From: a bacterium | Lineage (GTDB): Bacteria > Armatimonadota > Zipacnadia > Zipacnadales > UBA11051 | DNA length: 64,000 nt | Direction: 5' to 3' | Assembly: GCA_021372615.1 (NCBI GenBank) | Contig: JAJFUB010000013.1 | Span: 62,001 to 126,000, forward strand | Notes under the pieces: generated by a model | What the model was told of the DNA's origin: nothing | Seen by the model: only the letters and a program-made list of their open reading frames with translations | Databases searched by the model: none | Shown here: positions 9,300 to 16,956 of the stretch, piece after piece | How the letters are laid out: every line of letters starts with the position of its first letter | Position numbering within the stretch: position 1 is the first letter of the stretch | Made by a program: the position numbers and the translations under genes

Positions 9300-9806
9300 A
9301 TGACGAACCCGGCCCATTTCTCCGGGCGTGAAGTCTTTGACCTGGCGGTGCAGACCGAGACCAACGGTCGCGTCTTCTATGCGGCGGCGGCCCAGGCCGC
9401 CCGCGACGCCGCGGTGCGGCACATCATGGAGCGTCTTGCCAACGCCGAGGCCGAACACGAGGCAACCTTCCGCCGCCTGCGCGACGAGGCGTACCCGCCG
9501 GGACCAGTCGCCGCGGCGCCGCCGCTGCCCGAGACGTACGCCGATGAGTTCGGCGAGTACATGGCGGCGCTGCTGCGCGCGCGTGTGCTGCCCGACGAAG
9601 CTACCGGCCTGCGCGTCGTCGCCGAGATGACCGACGACACCACTGCGCTCGATTTCGCCCTCGCCTTCGAGAAGGACACCATTCTGTTTATGCAGCAGAT
9701 GCGCGAGGTGATCCCCGAGAACGAGCGGGAGCGCCTCACAGTGCTGATCCAGCAGGAGTACACCCACGTGCGCCTGCTGCAGGAACTCAAGGACGCTCGC
9801 GCGTAG
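9300..9806 (+). CDS. Ferritin-like / rubrerythrin-type protein
   Basis: 168 residues, all helical, with the spacing of a four-helix di-iron bundle. Glu in VQTETNGRVFYAAAA and the E-x-x-H in ANAEAEHEATF fit the first half; EKDTILFMQQM and IQQEYTHVRLLQEL fit the second. Rubrerythrins and related ferritin-like proteins handle peroxide or iron in the cytoplasm. No C-terminal rubredoxin-like Cys4 site is present, so it is a sulerythrin- or erythrin-like short form at most. GCAGGAG precedes the ATG. Nine bases separate it from rsmD, suggesting an operon. Confidence 0.75.
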   Translation: MTNPAHFSGREVFDLAVQTETNGRVFYAAAAQAARDAAVRHIMERLANAEAEHEATFRRLRDEAYPPGPVAAAPPLPETYADEFGEYMAALLRARVLPDEATGLRVVAEMTDDTTALDFALAFEKDTILFMQQMREVIPENERERLTVLIQQEYTHVRLLQELKDARA

Positions 9807-9814
9807 GCTCGGCC

Positions 9815-10360
9815 ATGCGCATCATCGCCGGCAGTGCCGGATCTCGCGCCCTGACCGCCCCGAAGGGCGTCACCATCCGCCCCACCGCGGACCGGGTACG
9901 GGAGGCGCTGTTCGCCAGCCTGGCCGACCGGACTATTGACTGCCGCTTTGGCGACCTGTATGCTGGCAGCGGCAGCGTCGGCCTGGAAGCGCTCAGTCGT
10001 GGGGCGGCGTGGTGTGTCTTCGTCGAACGCGACCCGCGCTGCCTGCACGCCGTACGTGCGAACCTGGCGGCGACCGGCTTGTCCGACCGCGCCGAGGTCA
10101 TACGGGGTGACGTCCTGACGCAGATCGAGCCGGCCTGGGAGCGCGGTCCGTTGGACGTCGTCTTCATGGATCCGCCCTACCGCGAGAGCGCCGAACCGCT
10201 GCTGCGCTTGGTCTTGCGTCTAGCCCGGGACGCCCGGCACGACTGCCTGGCGGTCGTGGAGTGCGAACGGGGCATGGAACCAGCGCTCGCCCCGACCAAA
10301 GAGAAGTGTTACGGCCGCACCAAGCTGCTGTACTATGAGGCGGCGGATTGCCCGCCCTGA
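9815..10360 (+). CDS. rsmD: 16S rRNA (guanine-966 N2)-methyltransferase
   Basis: 181 residues, the usual RsmD length. Begins MRIIAGSAGSRAL (family form MRIIGG...R.L), then RPTADRVREALF, the SAM-binding LYAGSGSVGLEALSRGA, the acidic VFVERD and the catalytic DPPY in VVFMDPPYRE. It methylates G966 of 16S rRNA in the 30S subunit, using SAM. The order rsmD-coaD is widely conserved in bacteria and supports both calls. Confidence 0.93.
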   Translation: MRIIAGSAGSRALTAPKGVTIRPTADRVREALFASLADRTIDCRFGDLYAGSGSVGLEALSRGAAWCVFVERDPRCLHAVRANLAATGLSDRAEVIRGDVLTQIEPAWERGPLDVVFMDPPYRESAEPLLRLVLRLARDARHDCLAVVECERGMEPALAPTKEKCYGRTKLLYYEAADCPP

Positions 10361-10392
10361 AGCCGTCGCCAATCCCTGGTACCCAGTCCCTG

Positions 10393-10884
10393 ATGCCCAC
10401 CACTGACGTCGTCGCCTACTGTCCCGGCAGCTTTGATCCCATCACTTACGGCCACCTGGACATCATCGAACGGGCCGCGAAGCTGTTCGGCACCGTCATC
10501 GTGGCCGTAGCGACCGATGCCCAGAAGGATCACCTGTTCAGTACGGACGAGCGAGTGGCGCTGTGCCGCGAGGTGTGTGCGCACCTGCCCAACGTCATCG
10601 TGCAGCCCTTCGCAGGACTGCTGGTCGAAGCCGCGCACGCCTCCGGAGCCACGGTCATCATCAAAGGCCTACGGCAGCCCATTGACCTGTCGCATGAGGG
10701 CCCGATGGCGGCCATGAACCACAGCCTACGGCCCGAGATCGAGACGATGTTCCTGCTCGCGAGCCCGGCCTATACGTACGTCAGCTCGAGCCTCATCAAG
10801 TGGGTGTGTGGCATGGGCGGGGATATCTCGGCGCATGTGCCCGCGGTGGTGGGCCAGCGCCTGCGCGAGAAGCTTGGGGCCTAG
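10393..10884 (+). CDS. coaD: Phosphopantetheine adenylyltransferase
   Basis: 163 residues, normal CoaD size. Penultimate step of coenzyme A synthesis: 4'-phosphopantetheine + ATP to dephospho-CoA. Motifs: YCPGSFDPITYGHLDIIERA with the T/H-x-G-H nucleotidyltransferase signature, VAVATDAQKDHLFS, VIIKGLRQPID and the C-terminal SSSLIKWVCGMGGDIS (family form SS.lvkeva..GgdvS). An earlier in-frame start would overlap rsmD; the ATG chosen gives the standard N-terminus. Sits 32 bases behind rsmD. Confidence 0.94.
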   Translation: MPTTDVVAYCPGSFDPITYGHLDIIERAAKLFGTVIVAVATDAQKDHLFSTDERVALCREVCAHLPNVIVQPFAGLLVEAAHASGATVIIKGLRQPIDLSHEGPMAAMNHSLRPEIETMFLLASPAYTYVSSSLIKWVCGMGGDISAHVPAVVGQRLREKLGA

Positions 10885-10934
10885 ACTCGCCGCCGTTGCG
10901 TTCTGTCCACGACCCATCCAGCGGAGGGTACACT

Positions 10935-11429
10935 ATGGATATTGACCAGCTCATCGGCGAGTTGGAGGCCATGGGCGAAGAGGGCGAGCACCGCTGGTAT
11001 CGCTTCATGCTCTTCGGCAAGACCGTGCTGGATGCCGAGGAGTTCTACGACCTGCTCACCCAGCTCAAACGGTCGCTACCGCAGGAAGTAACCACTGCCG
11101 CACAGATCACCGCCGAGCGGGACCAGATCATCGAGGAAGCCCACCGCGAGCGCCAGAAGATCATCGACTCGGCGCGCGAGCAGGCGCAACTGCTGGTCTC
11201 CAACGACAGCCTGGTGCTCGAAGCGCAGAACCGCGCTAAGGAGATCATCAAGCAGGCCCAGGTCGAGGGGGACGCCGTCCGGGCCGAAGCCGAACAGTGG
11301 GCTCGCGGCATCGTCGAGCGACTGGAGAGCTATATCAGCCGCATTGCCGCTACCGTAGACAAGACCAAGAAGGCGATGGTCAGCGCCCCGCCGGCGCCCG
11401 CCCGTCCACCGGGGCCGCGGCCGCAGTAG
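10935..11429 (+). CDS. Coiled-coil protein, ATP-synthase b-subunit-like helix pattern
   Basis: 164 residues. After a short N-terminal helical region (MDIDQLIGELEAM...YRFMLFGKT) a long charged heptad-rich helix runs from about residue 55 to 145 (AAQITAERDQIIEEAHRERQ and onwards), followed by a Pro-rich tail. No membrane segment, so it is not a true F-type b subunit despite the look of the helix. It resembles small coiled-coil proteins encoded next to coaD in some lineages, with possible roles in division or envelope scaffolding (DivIVA-like), but that is inference. GGAGG precedes the ATG. Function unknown. Confidence 0.7.
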   Translation: MDIDQLIGELEAMGEEGEHRWYRFMLFGKTVLDAEEFYDLLTQLKRSLPQEVTTAAQITAERDQIIEEAHRERQKIIDSAREQAQLLVSNDSLVLEAQNRAKEIIKQAQVEGDAVRAEAEQWARGIVERLESYISRIAATVDKTKKAMVSAPPAPARPPGPRPQ

Positions 11430-11634
11430 GCCGTGCGGCGCGTCGGAGCACACAAGCCAGACAACCAGTCACACAGGCGCGAGCGGTCATAGACCGCATG
11501 AGCCGCACGTCCCCGCGCGGGCGGGCAGGTCTGTCTGTGTCTGGTCGGGGGATTGCCGCACTGTCGCGCAGTGACCGGCGGTGACAGCGCCGTCTGTTCC
11601 ATATGCAACCATCTCACACTCTCTGGGTACTCGC

Positions 11635-12846
11635 ATGATCCTCGTCATCAACTGTGGCAGTTCCTCCCTCAAGTACCAGCTCTTCCGCCAGGACGAGACC
11701 AGCCTGGCGAGCGGGCTGTGCGAACGCGTCGCGATCGACGGCGGCGTGGACGCCCGGCTCACGCATAGCTGCAACGGTCATGTGGTGGAGAAGGCCGCGC
11801 CGATGCCCGACCACGGCACGGCGCTGGGCTTCGTCATTGAGGCCCTCTGCGACCCGGTGTGTGGGTTCATCAAGGATCTGTCCGAGATCAGAGCTTGCGG
11901 CCATCGCGTCCTGCACGGCGGCTCCAAAGTCACCGAGTCGGTGATCGTCGATGACGCAGTGCTGGGCGTCATCAGGGAGATGATCGTTCTCGGGCCGCTA
12001 CACAATCCCGCGAACCTCAGCGGCATCCTCGCCTGCATGAAGCTGCTGCCGGGCACCCCTCAGGTGGCGGTCTTCGATACGGCGTTCCACCAGACCATGC
12101 CCCGCAAGGCCTACCTGTACGGTCTGCCCTACGAGATGTACGAGGAGCACCAGATCCGGCGCTACGGCTTCCACGGCACCTCCCACCGGTATGTCAGCAT
12201 GGTGGCGTCACAGATGCTGGAGGAGCGCGGGGTGCCGTTGGCGGACCAGCGCGTCATCACCTGCCACCTGGGCAATGGCTGCAGCATGGCCGCCGTCCGC
12301 GCCGGCAAGGTGCAGGACACCAGCATGGGCCTGACACCACTGGAGGGGCTGCTCATGGGTACCCGCTGTGGCGACATGGATCCTGCCATCGTGGTCTACC
12401 TCGCCGACAAGCTGGGCCTCACCCCCCCTGAGATGGACGAGTACATGAACAAGAAAAGCGGCCTGCTGGGCGTGTCCGGTCTGGGGAGCGACATGCGCGA
12501 CATCCAGGCCAGCCGCTTCACCAACGAGCGGGCCGGCGCCGCCTACGAAATATTCTGCTACCGCGTGCGCAAGTACATCGGCGCCTATGCCGCCGCTCTC
12601 GGCGGCCTCGACGCCCTTGTCTACACGGCCGGGATTGGCGAGAACGACCCCGAACTGCGCGCCGAGTGTGTCGAGGGGCTCGATTTCCTGGGGCTGACCA
12701 TAGAGGCGGAGATGAACGCCGCCCCCAAGCGCAAGGATGTGCCCGGCTGGGAGATCGGCCGCAGCGACGCCTCGTCCCGCATCTTCGTGATCCCCACCGA
12801 CGAAGAGCTGATGATCGCCCGGGACACCATGGCGCTGATCGCGTAG
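11635..12846 (+). CDS. ackA: Acetate kinase
   Basis: 403 residues, standard AckA length. Catalyses acetyl phosphate + ADP to acetate + ATP in the cytoplasm. Signatures: NCGSSSLKYQLF (residues 5-16), HRVLHGGSK, FDTAFHQTMPRKAYLYGLPY, RRYGFHGTSHRYV, HLGNGCSMAAVR, MGLTPLEGLLMGTRCGDMDP and GIGENDPELR near the C-terminus. An earlier in-frame GTG exists, but MILVINCGSSS is the conserved start. No pta gene in the window. Stops 25 bases before the convergent THUMP methyltransferase gene. Confidence 0.95.
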   Translation: MILVINCGSSSLKYQLFRQDETSLASGLCERVAIDGGVDARLTHSCNGHVVEKAAPMPDHGTALGFVIEALCDPVCGFIKDLSEIRACGHRVLHGGSKVTESVIVDDAVLGVIREMIVLGPLHNPANLSGILACMKLLPGTPQVAVFDTAFHQTMPRKAYLYGLPYEMYEEHQIRRYGFHGTSHRYVSMVASQMLEERGVPLADQRVITCHLGNGCSMAAVRAGKVQDTSMGLTPLEGLLMGTRCGDMDPAIVVYLADKLGLTPPEMDEYMNKKSGLLGVSGLGSDMRDIQASRFTNERAGAAYEIFCYRVRKYIGAYAAALGGLDALVYTAGIGENDPELRAECVEGLDFLGLTIEAEMNAAPKRKDVPGWEIGRSDASSRIFVIPTDEELMIARDTMALIA

Positions 12847-12871
12847 GCCGCGTGGGGCCGGACGTCCGCGC

Positions 12872-13918
12872 CTACGCTTCCTTCACCAGCACGTGCAGCG
12901 ACGGCTCCAGCCCGCCCAGGCTGAGCCGCTGGTGGACCACCAGCCGCATGTCTGGACAGCTCTCGCGGAACTTGCGTACCAGCGATCGCTCGCTGGTCAG
13001 GATCACGACACGTCCGCCAGGGCGCAGGCACCTGCGCAGGTGCCCCAGCATCCACGGGTAGAGCCTCTCATTGGCGGTGTGGCTCGCGACCAGCCGTCCC
13101 CACGGTGGGTTGAGCAGGAACTTGTCCACCGTCTCATCGGCCAGCGGCAGCCGCGACGCATCCCACTGCACCAGTTCCGCCGGCACCCCCAGCGCCGTGA
13201 AGTTCTCCCGCGCCATCGCCAGCTTCTCCGCGAAGCGATCTCCGCCGATCAGTCGCACCCGCGGGTCGTGCAGGTACCGCTCGGTCAGCACCGTGCCCCC
13301 ACCGACCGTCGGGTCCACCACGAGTTCCCCGGCCTCGGGCAGCGACAGCCGTGCCATGGCGGCGGCTACCGTGGGGTTGAGAGTGACACGGGGATGCACC
13401 ACTCGCGAGCGCTTGTGCAGGGCGCGCTGCGAGAGCCGCACCCCTACCAGCGCCTGGTCCTGCCGCACATCCACCCGCACCTCGATGTCGAAGCCCTTGA
13501 GGTCCACGCCCCAGCCCGTGCTCGCGACAACTCCCGCGCCTGCGGCACCCGCTACGTCCGGTGAGTGGAACTCGTGCCGCCCCACTCGCTCGGCCGTGAC
13601 ACGGAAGGTCGGGGAGGGGGGCAGGGGTCTCAGGCGGCCAAGCAGCGCCGCGGCCGGCCCGAAGTCCGTACGTGCCAGCAGCCCTTCTACATCGTCCAGC
13701 CACTGCACCCGCGGCGAGACTTCGGGGATCGCCAGCACCGTCACGAAGACGTTCTCGACCGTGCGCAGCTCCAGCAGGCGCACGGGCTCGCCCGGGAAGA
13801 CCAGGTGCAGGCGGCCGTACTCCGCACCGGTGACGCGCGCCTCGGGCAGTCGCTCCGCGACCTCGTCACGGACGACACTCTCCAGCCCACCCACATGGCT
13901 CAGATAGTACTCGGTCAT
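12872..13918 (-). CDS. THUMP-domain RNA methyltransferase
   Basis: 348 residues. The N-terminal part (YYLSHVGGLESVVRDEVAER, then a beta-rich stretch to about 165) fits the THUMP RNA-binding domain. The C-terminal half is a SAM-dependent Rossmann methyltransferase with motif I VDPTVGGGTVLTE (201-213), VRLIGGDRFAEKL and the amino-methyltransferase motif NPPW at 270-273. Relatives are RlmL/RlmKL N2-guanine or Trm14-like tRNA methyltransferases. NPPW instead of NPPY/F is seen in this group. Target RNA (tRNA or 23S rRNA) cannot be told. It lies downstream of the ubiquitin/Pup-like operon but behind a 207-base gap with hairpins, so probably a separate unit. Confidence 0.85.
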   Translation of the reverse strand: MTEYYLSHVGGLESVVRDEVAERLPEARVTGAEYGRLHLVFPGEPVRLLELRTVENVFVTVLAIPEVSPRVQWLDDVEGLLARTDFGPAAALLGRLRPLPPSPTFRVTAERVGRHEFHSPDVAGAAGAGVVASTGWGVDLKGFDIEVRVDVRQDQALVGVRLSQRALHKRSRVVHPRVTLNPTVAAAMARLSLPEAGELVVDPTVGGGTVLTERYLHDPRVRLIGGDRFAEKLAMARENFTALGVPAELVQWDASRLPLADETVDKFLLNPPWGRLVASHTANERLYPWMLGHLRRCLRPGGRVVILTSERSLVRKFRESCPDMRLVVHQRLSLGGLEPSLHVLVKEA

Positions 13919-14061
13919 AGGAAGGGGAATGGCGACGGCTCAGTGCCAGCGGCAGGGGAAGCACCGTAGTGCGGGCTTCCAGGCTGCTTGGCAAGGGGAG
14001 GTTTCAGCGGGGGAAAGGGGAGGACCTCCGGGCGAGAGGCGACAACGGCGGCCTACCCCCT

Positions 14062-14085
14062 GCCCCCTCCCTGAAGGGAGGGGGC
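14062..14085. terminator. Perfect hairpin downstream of the Ub/Pup-like operon
   Basis: GCCCCCTCCCT (14062-14072) and AGGGAGGGGGC (14075-14085) are perfect inverted repeats with a two-base loop. They lie just past the last gene of the minus-strand operon. There is no T-run, so it may be a processing or factor-dependent stop, or a dispersed repeat, rather than a classic terminator. Confidence 0.45.
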
Positions 14086-14125
14086 GCCGCGCGGCGGCGG
14101 GGGTAGGCTGCCGTTCCGCCGATGT

Positions 14126-15277
14126 CTACCCGTTCCCCCCCTCCGTCGCCTCCCCCCCGTTCGGCGCGCTCGAGTCAATCGAGTCCATCAGTGAGTGCAG
14201 GAGCAGGTCCTGACTGGCTCCGAACTGCAGTAGGCTCATCTCCACGGTCGCCGCGGTAATAGCCGGCGGACCCTCCTCCCTGGCGCGCACGCCGGCCATC
14301 GCCAGGCCCCGACGGCACGCCAGCCGGAGCACCGTTACCAGCGCCCCGGGCGCTACCTGATACACCGTCGGGCTGGGCCTTTCCGTCCGCACCCCCGTGG
14401 CGTGGTCGAAGATGTAGTCGACGGTCGCCTCGGGAATGGTCACACCCAACTCGACCTCCAGCGCCTCGGCCGCCTGCGCGAGCATGGCGTACACCTGGTG
14501 TGGCGATAGCTCTGGCAGGACGATGTGCACAACGTCGCTGACCGTGGCCAGCAGGGCTGCCTCCATGGGCGTGGTGCAGAAGGCCACGCCGCGTAGGCCC
14601 GCCGGCAGGACACGCGCCAACTCCTGGACATGCCCGCGCGGGATCACCGGCACATGGCCACTGCACGTGAGGTCCTGCACGACTTGCGCCAGGCGTTCCT
14701 CGGTCCCCAGGGCACCGCTCTGTGTCTGCGAAGCGCTCAGTTTCAGCCAGTCGAGTTCCATGACCCGCCCGTGGCGCAGCTCCGGCAACACCGTCTCCCC
14801 CGCCAGCATCCGGCGAGCCAACTCGATCGCGACCGCGTGGCAGCCCGTACCGGGGAAGCCCTGGACGGCGACCAGGTGGTCCGCCGCCACGGCATCCGCC
14901 AGAGCTTGCACGACTTCCTCTCGCTCCACACAGGGCGTCGTAGGGAAGCAGGCGACGTGCAGGCCCCAGTCGCGGCAACAGCGCGCTGCGCCCGGACGGA
15001 TGCCCTTCAGCCGGGGCGGGGGTGCCGTCATGTCTGGCCCACCCAGCGCCAACACGCTCTCGACGAGGGCCTCGTCGGGAGTGGCGTAGTGGCCGATGGC
15101 TTTGCCGAGCAGATCGAGGGAGACGACATCCTCACCCTCGCGCGCAATGTCGAAGCCCCGGTGGTGTATGTCCCGGCAGGGCACACCGCGCAAGCGCAGT
15201 CGCGCGGACTCCTCGTCCATCTCAACCGAGACGCTGCCCATGGCGTCGAGCCACTCGATGTTGTGTGCGTTGAACAT
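14126..15277 (-). CDS. Clp-like AAA+ domain protein lacking the Walker lysine (pseudo-ATPase?)
   Basis: 383 residues. Residues 130-330 follow the layout of the first AAA+ module of ClpA/ClpB. A P-loop-like stretch GFPGTGCHAVAIELARRML (140-158) has Cys146 where Lys should be. LGTEERLAQVVQDL matches the Clp block around GEFEERL, but the following strand (GHVPVIPRG) has no DE Walker B. HIVLPELSPHQVYAMLAQ and LEVELGVTIPEATVDYIFDH match the Clp small-domain region. It probably cannot hydrolyse ATP and may be a structural or adaptor partner. GTG and two ATG starts lie close together; I took the ATG placed nine bases behind GGAG. Last gene of the operon, 50 bases behind the second PafA-like gene. 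Confidence 0.6.
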   Translation of the reverse strand: MFNAHNIEWLDAMGSVSVEMDEESARLRLRGVPCRDIHHRGFDIAREGEDVVSLDLLGKAIGHYATPDEALVESVLALGGPDMTAPPPRLKGIRPGAARCCRDWGLHVACFPTTPCVEREEVVQALADAVAADHLVAVQGFPGTGCHAVAIELARRMLAGETVLPELRHGRVMELDWLKLSASQTQSGALGTEERLAQVVQDLTCSGHVPVIPRGHVQELARVLPAGLRGVAFCTTPMEAALLATVSDVVHIVLPELSPHQVYAMLAQAAEALEVELGVTIPEATVDYIFDHATGVRTERPSPTVYQVAPGALVTVLRLACRRGLAMAGVRAREEGPPAITAATVEMSLLQFGASQDLLLHSLMDSIDSSAPNGGEATEGGNG

Positions 15278-15327
15278 GTCACCCATCTCCACATGCTGCC
15301 GAGCCTGCGCTCACCCCCGCCCTTCGG

Positions 15328-16956
15328 CTACGTGGGCTCCCGCTCGGTCAGCACCTGCTCAGCCGACACGCCGACCAGGTCGGCATAGCGCTGCATGAGC
15401 AGCCAGTCATCGCGTGTGACGGTGTCATTGAGCACGTTGCCCAGGTGGTGCATGTGTATCAACTGGCCCTCGTCGGTGCGGAGCTTGATGCCGATGCGGT
15501 CGAAGCCGGCGAAGCAGGGGGCCAGCCGGCCGGCGCTGCGCTCGGAGATCGCCGCATAGGCTTCCATGAGGCGCTGCCGCTTGGCCGAGCGAGTGGGCGG
15601 CACGTAGCTCGGGTCGGCGGTGTCTCCGAAGGGAGCGCGCTGCCAGGCGGCCACATGCGGGTACGCCTCCATCAGGCGCTCGTACAGGCCGTCGGCCATC
15701 GCGAAGTCGTGGTACAGCAGGTTCAGCCCGAACATCTCCCGCTGCAGTTCCATGGCCTCGGTCACGAAGGGCAGACGGGCGGCATCGCCGTCCGAGGTTG
15801 GCGCCGCGCTGGCGGTCTGCGCCACCGTGGACGGCTCGTAGCCATGCTCCTGGCACACCGGGCGGAAGACGAACTCGTGCTTGATGACAGCGTCCAGGCC
15901 CAGCAGCGGGCCGGACACTTCCCCGGGATAGCGCTCCAGCGCGCCGCGCAAGGCCGTCAGCTGCTCCAGGGCCCAGGCGACCCATGCCACCTGTGTCTTC
16001 TCCCCCTCTGTCAGTAGCCGGTCGTACAGCGCCAGTCGCAGGTCTAGCAAGTCCAGGTGCGTCCACTCCCTGCCGCCGATAGCCACGGGCTGGTGAATGG
16101 TCTCGCCGAAGCGCTGGCTGAGGGCCAGGCGAATGGTGAACCACGGATCGGGTGGCGCGATCTCCAGGCCGCGCTCCTTGAGGAGCCGCAGCACCTCGGC
16201 CGTGTGGTGGCAGCCCAAGTGGGCGTCCATGGCCACCGTGGCCGCCGACAGGGCCCGCTGGTAGGCCGACCGTGCCCATCCCGCCTCATAGTGGGTGTAG
16301 TGCAGCGTTTCGATCTCCTTCACCTCAAAGGCCGGTACCTCGCGTCCCGGCTGCAGGAGGCCCTTGAAGGAGATGCAGTCATTGCTGATATCGGTGACGA
16401 TGGCGCGGCTGCGGACCTCCCACTCCGGGCCGAAGTGCACACCGATGCCGCCCCAGACCTGGCAGGTGCCCAGGAAGTACAGCATCACCTGGCGCACGTC
16501 GTCGCGACGCAGGGCGGTGCGCAAGCCCGGCAGGCTCGGATCGTTGAGGCTGACATTCAGGTGCGAGCCGGCGAAGGTCAGGCGGCGGCGTCCGCCGCGC
16601 ACATAGCCGCAGGCCCCCAGCTTGATGCGCTCGCCCAGGCGCTCGCGGAGGATGCGCCGGTTCTGGTCCTGCGCGGCGGCTAGCTGGAAGGGGGAACCGC
16701 ACTCGGGGGTCTGCGTCTCCAGCAGGTCGCTCTCGCGGGACACGTCGTAGTAGAAGGCGCCCCCGCCACGCAACATGCAGTAACGCGGGAAGCGCCAACG
16801 GATCTCGTCGGTGGGCATGGTGTCGGTGTGGGGCATGGCACAGCGGCGAATGATCTCCGCGCGCTGTTCGGCGAGCAGGTGGCTGTTGCCACCGGTCGTG
16901 AGGTAGTGCTCGCAGTCATTGCCCATGGCCACTCGCGCCAGCGTCTCGGTGCTCAT
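15328..16956 (-). CDS. PafA/Dop-like protein 2 (Pup ligase/depupylase fold)
   Basis: 542 residues, close to the 450-500 of Pup ligase PafA and depupylase Dop, which share the glutamine-synthetase-like ligase fold. The N-terminal strand MGNDCEHYLTTGGNSH (11-26) aligns with the metal-binding G-x-E-x-E-x-G of PafA/Dop, with Asp14 for the first Glu. GGAFYYDVSRESDLLETQTPEC (from residue 65) matches the block around the catalytic Asp (here Asp71) and the TPEC. A region with FAGSHLNVSLND fits the later N/H block. ATG overlaps the stop of its paralogue (ATGA) and is preceded by GGGAG. Whether it ligates, cleaves or is regulatory cannot be decided; the altered first metal ligand could mean a changed activity. 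Confidence 0.65.
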   Translation of the reverse strand: MSTETLARVAMGNDCEHYLTTGGNSHLLAEQRAEIIRRCAMPHTDTMPTDEIRWRFPRYCMLRGGGAFYYDVSRESDLLETQTPECGSPFQLAAAQDQNRRILRERLGERIKLGACGYVRGGRRRLTFAGSHLNVSLNDPSLPGLRTALRRDDVRQVMLYFLGTCQVWGGIGVHFGPEWEVRSRAIVTDISNDCISFKGLLQPGREVPAFEVKEIETLHYTHYEAGWARSAYQRALSAATVAMDAHLGCHHTAEVLRLLKERGLEIAPPDPWFTIRLALSQRFGETIHQPVAIGGREWTHLDLLDLRLALYDRLLTEGEKTQVAWVAWALEQLTALRGALERYPGEVSGPLLGLDAVIKHEFVFRPVCQEHGYEPSTVAQTASAAPTSDGDAARLPFVTEAMELQREMFGLNLLYHDFAMADGLYERLMEAYPHVAAWQRAPFGDTADPSYVPPTRSAKRQRLMEAYAAISERSAGRLAPCFAGFDRIGIKLRTDEGQLIHMHHLGNVLNDTVTRDDWLLMQRYADLVGVSAEQVLTEREPT

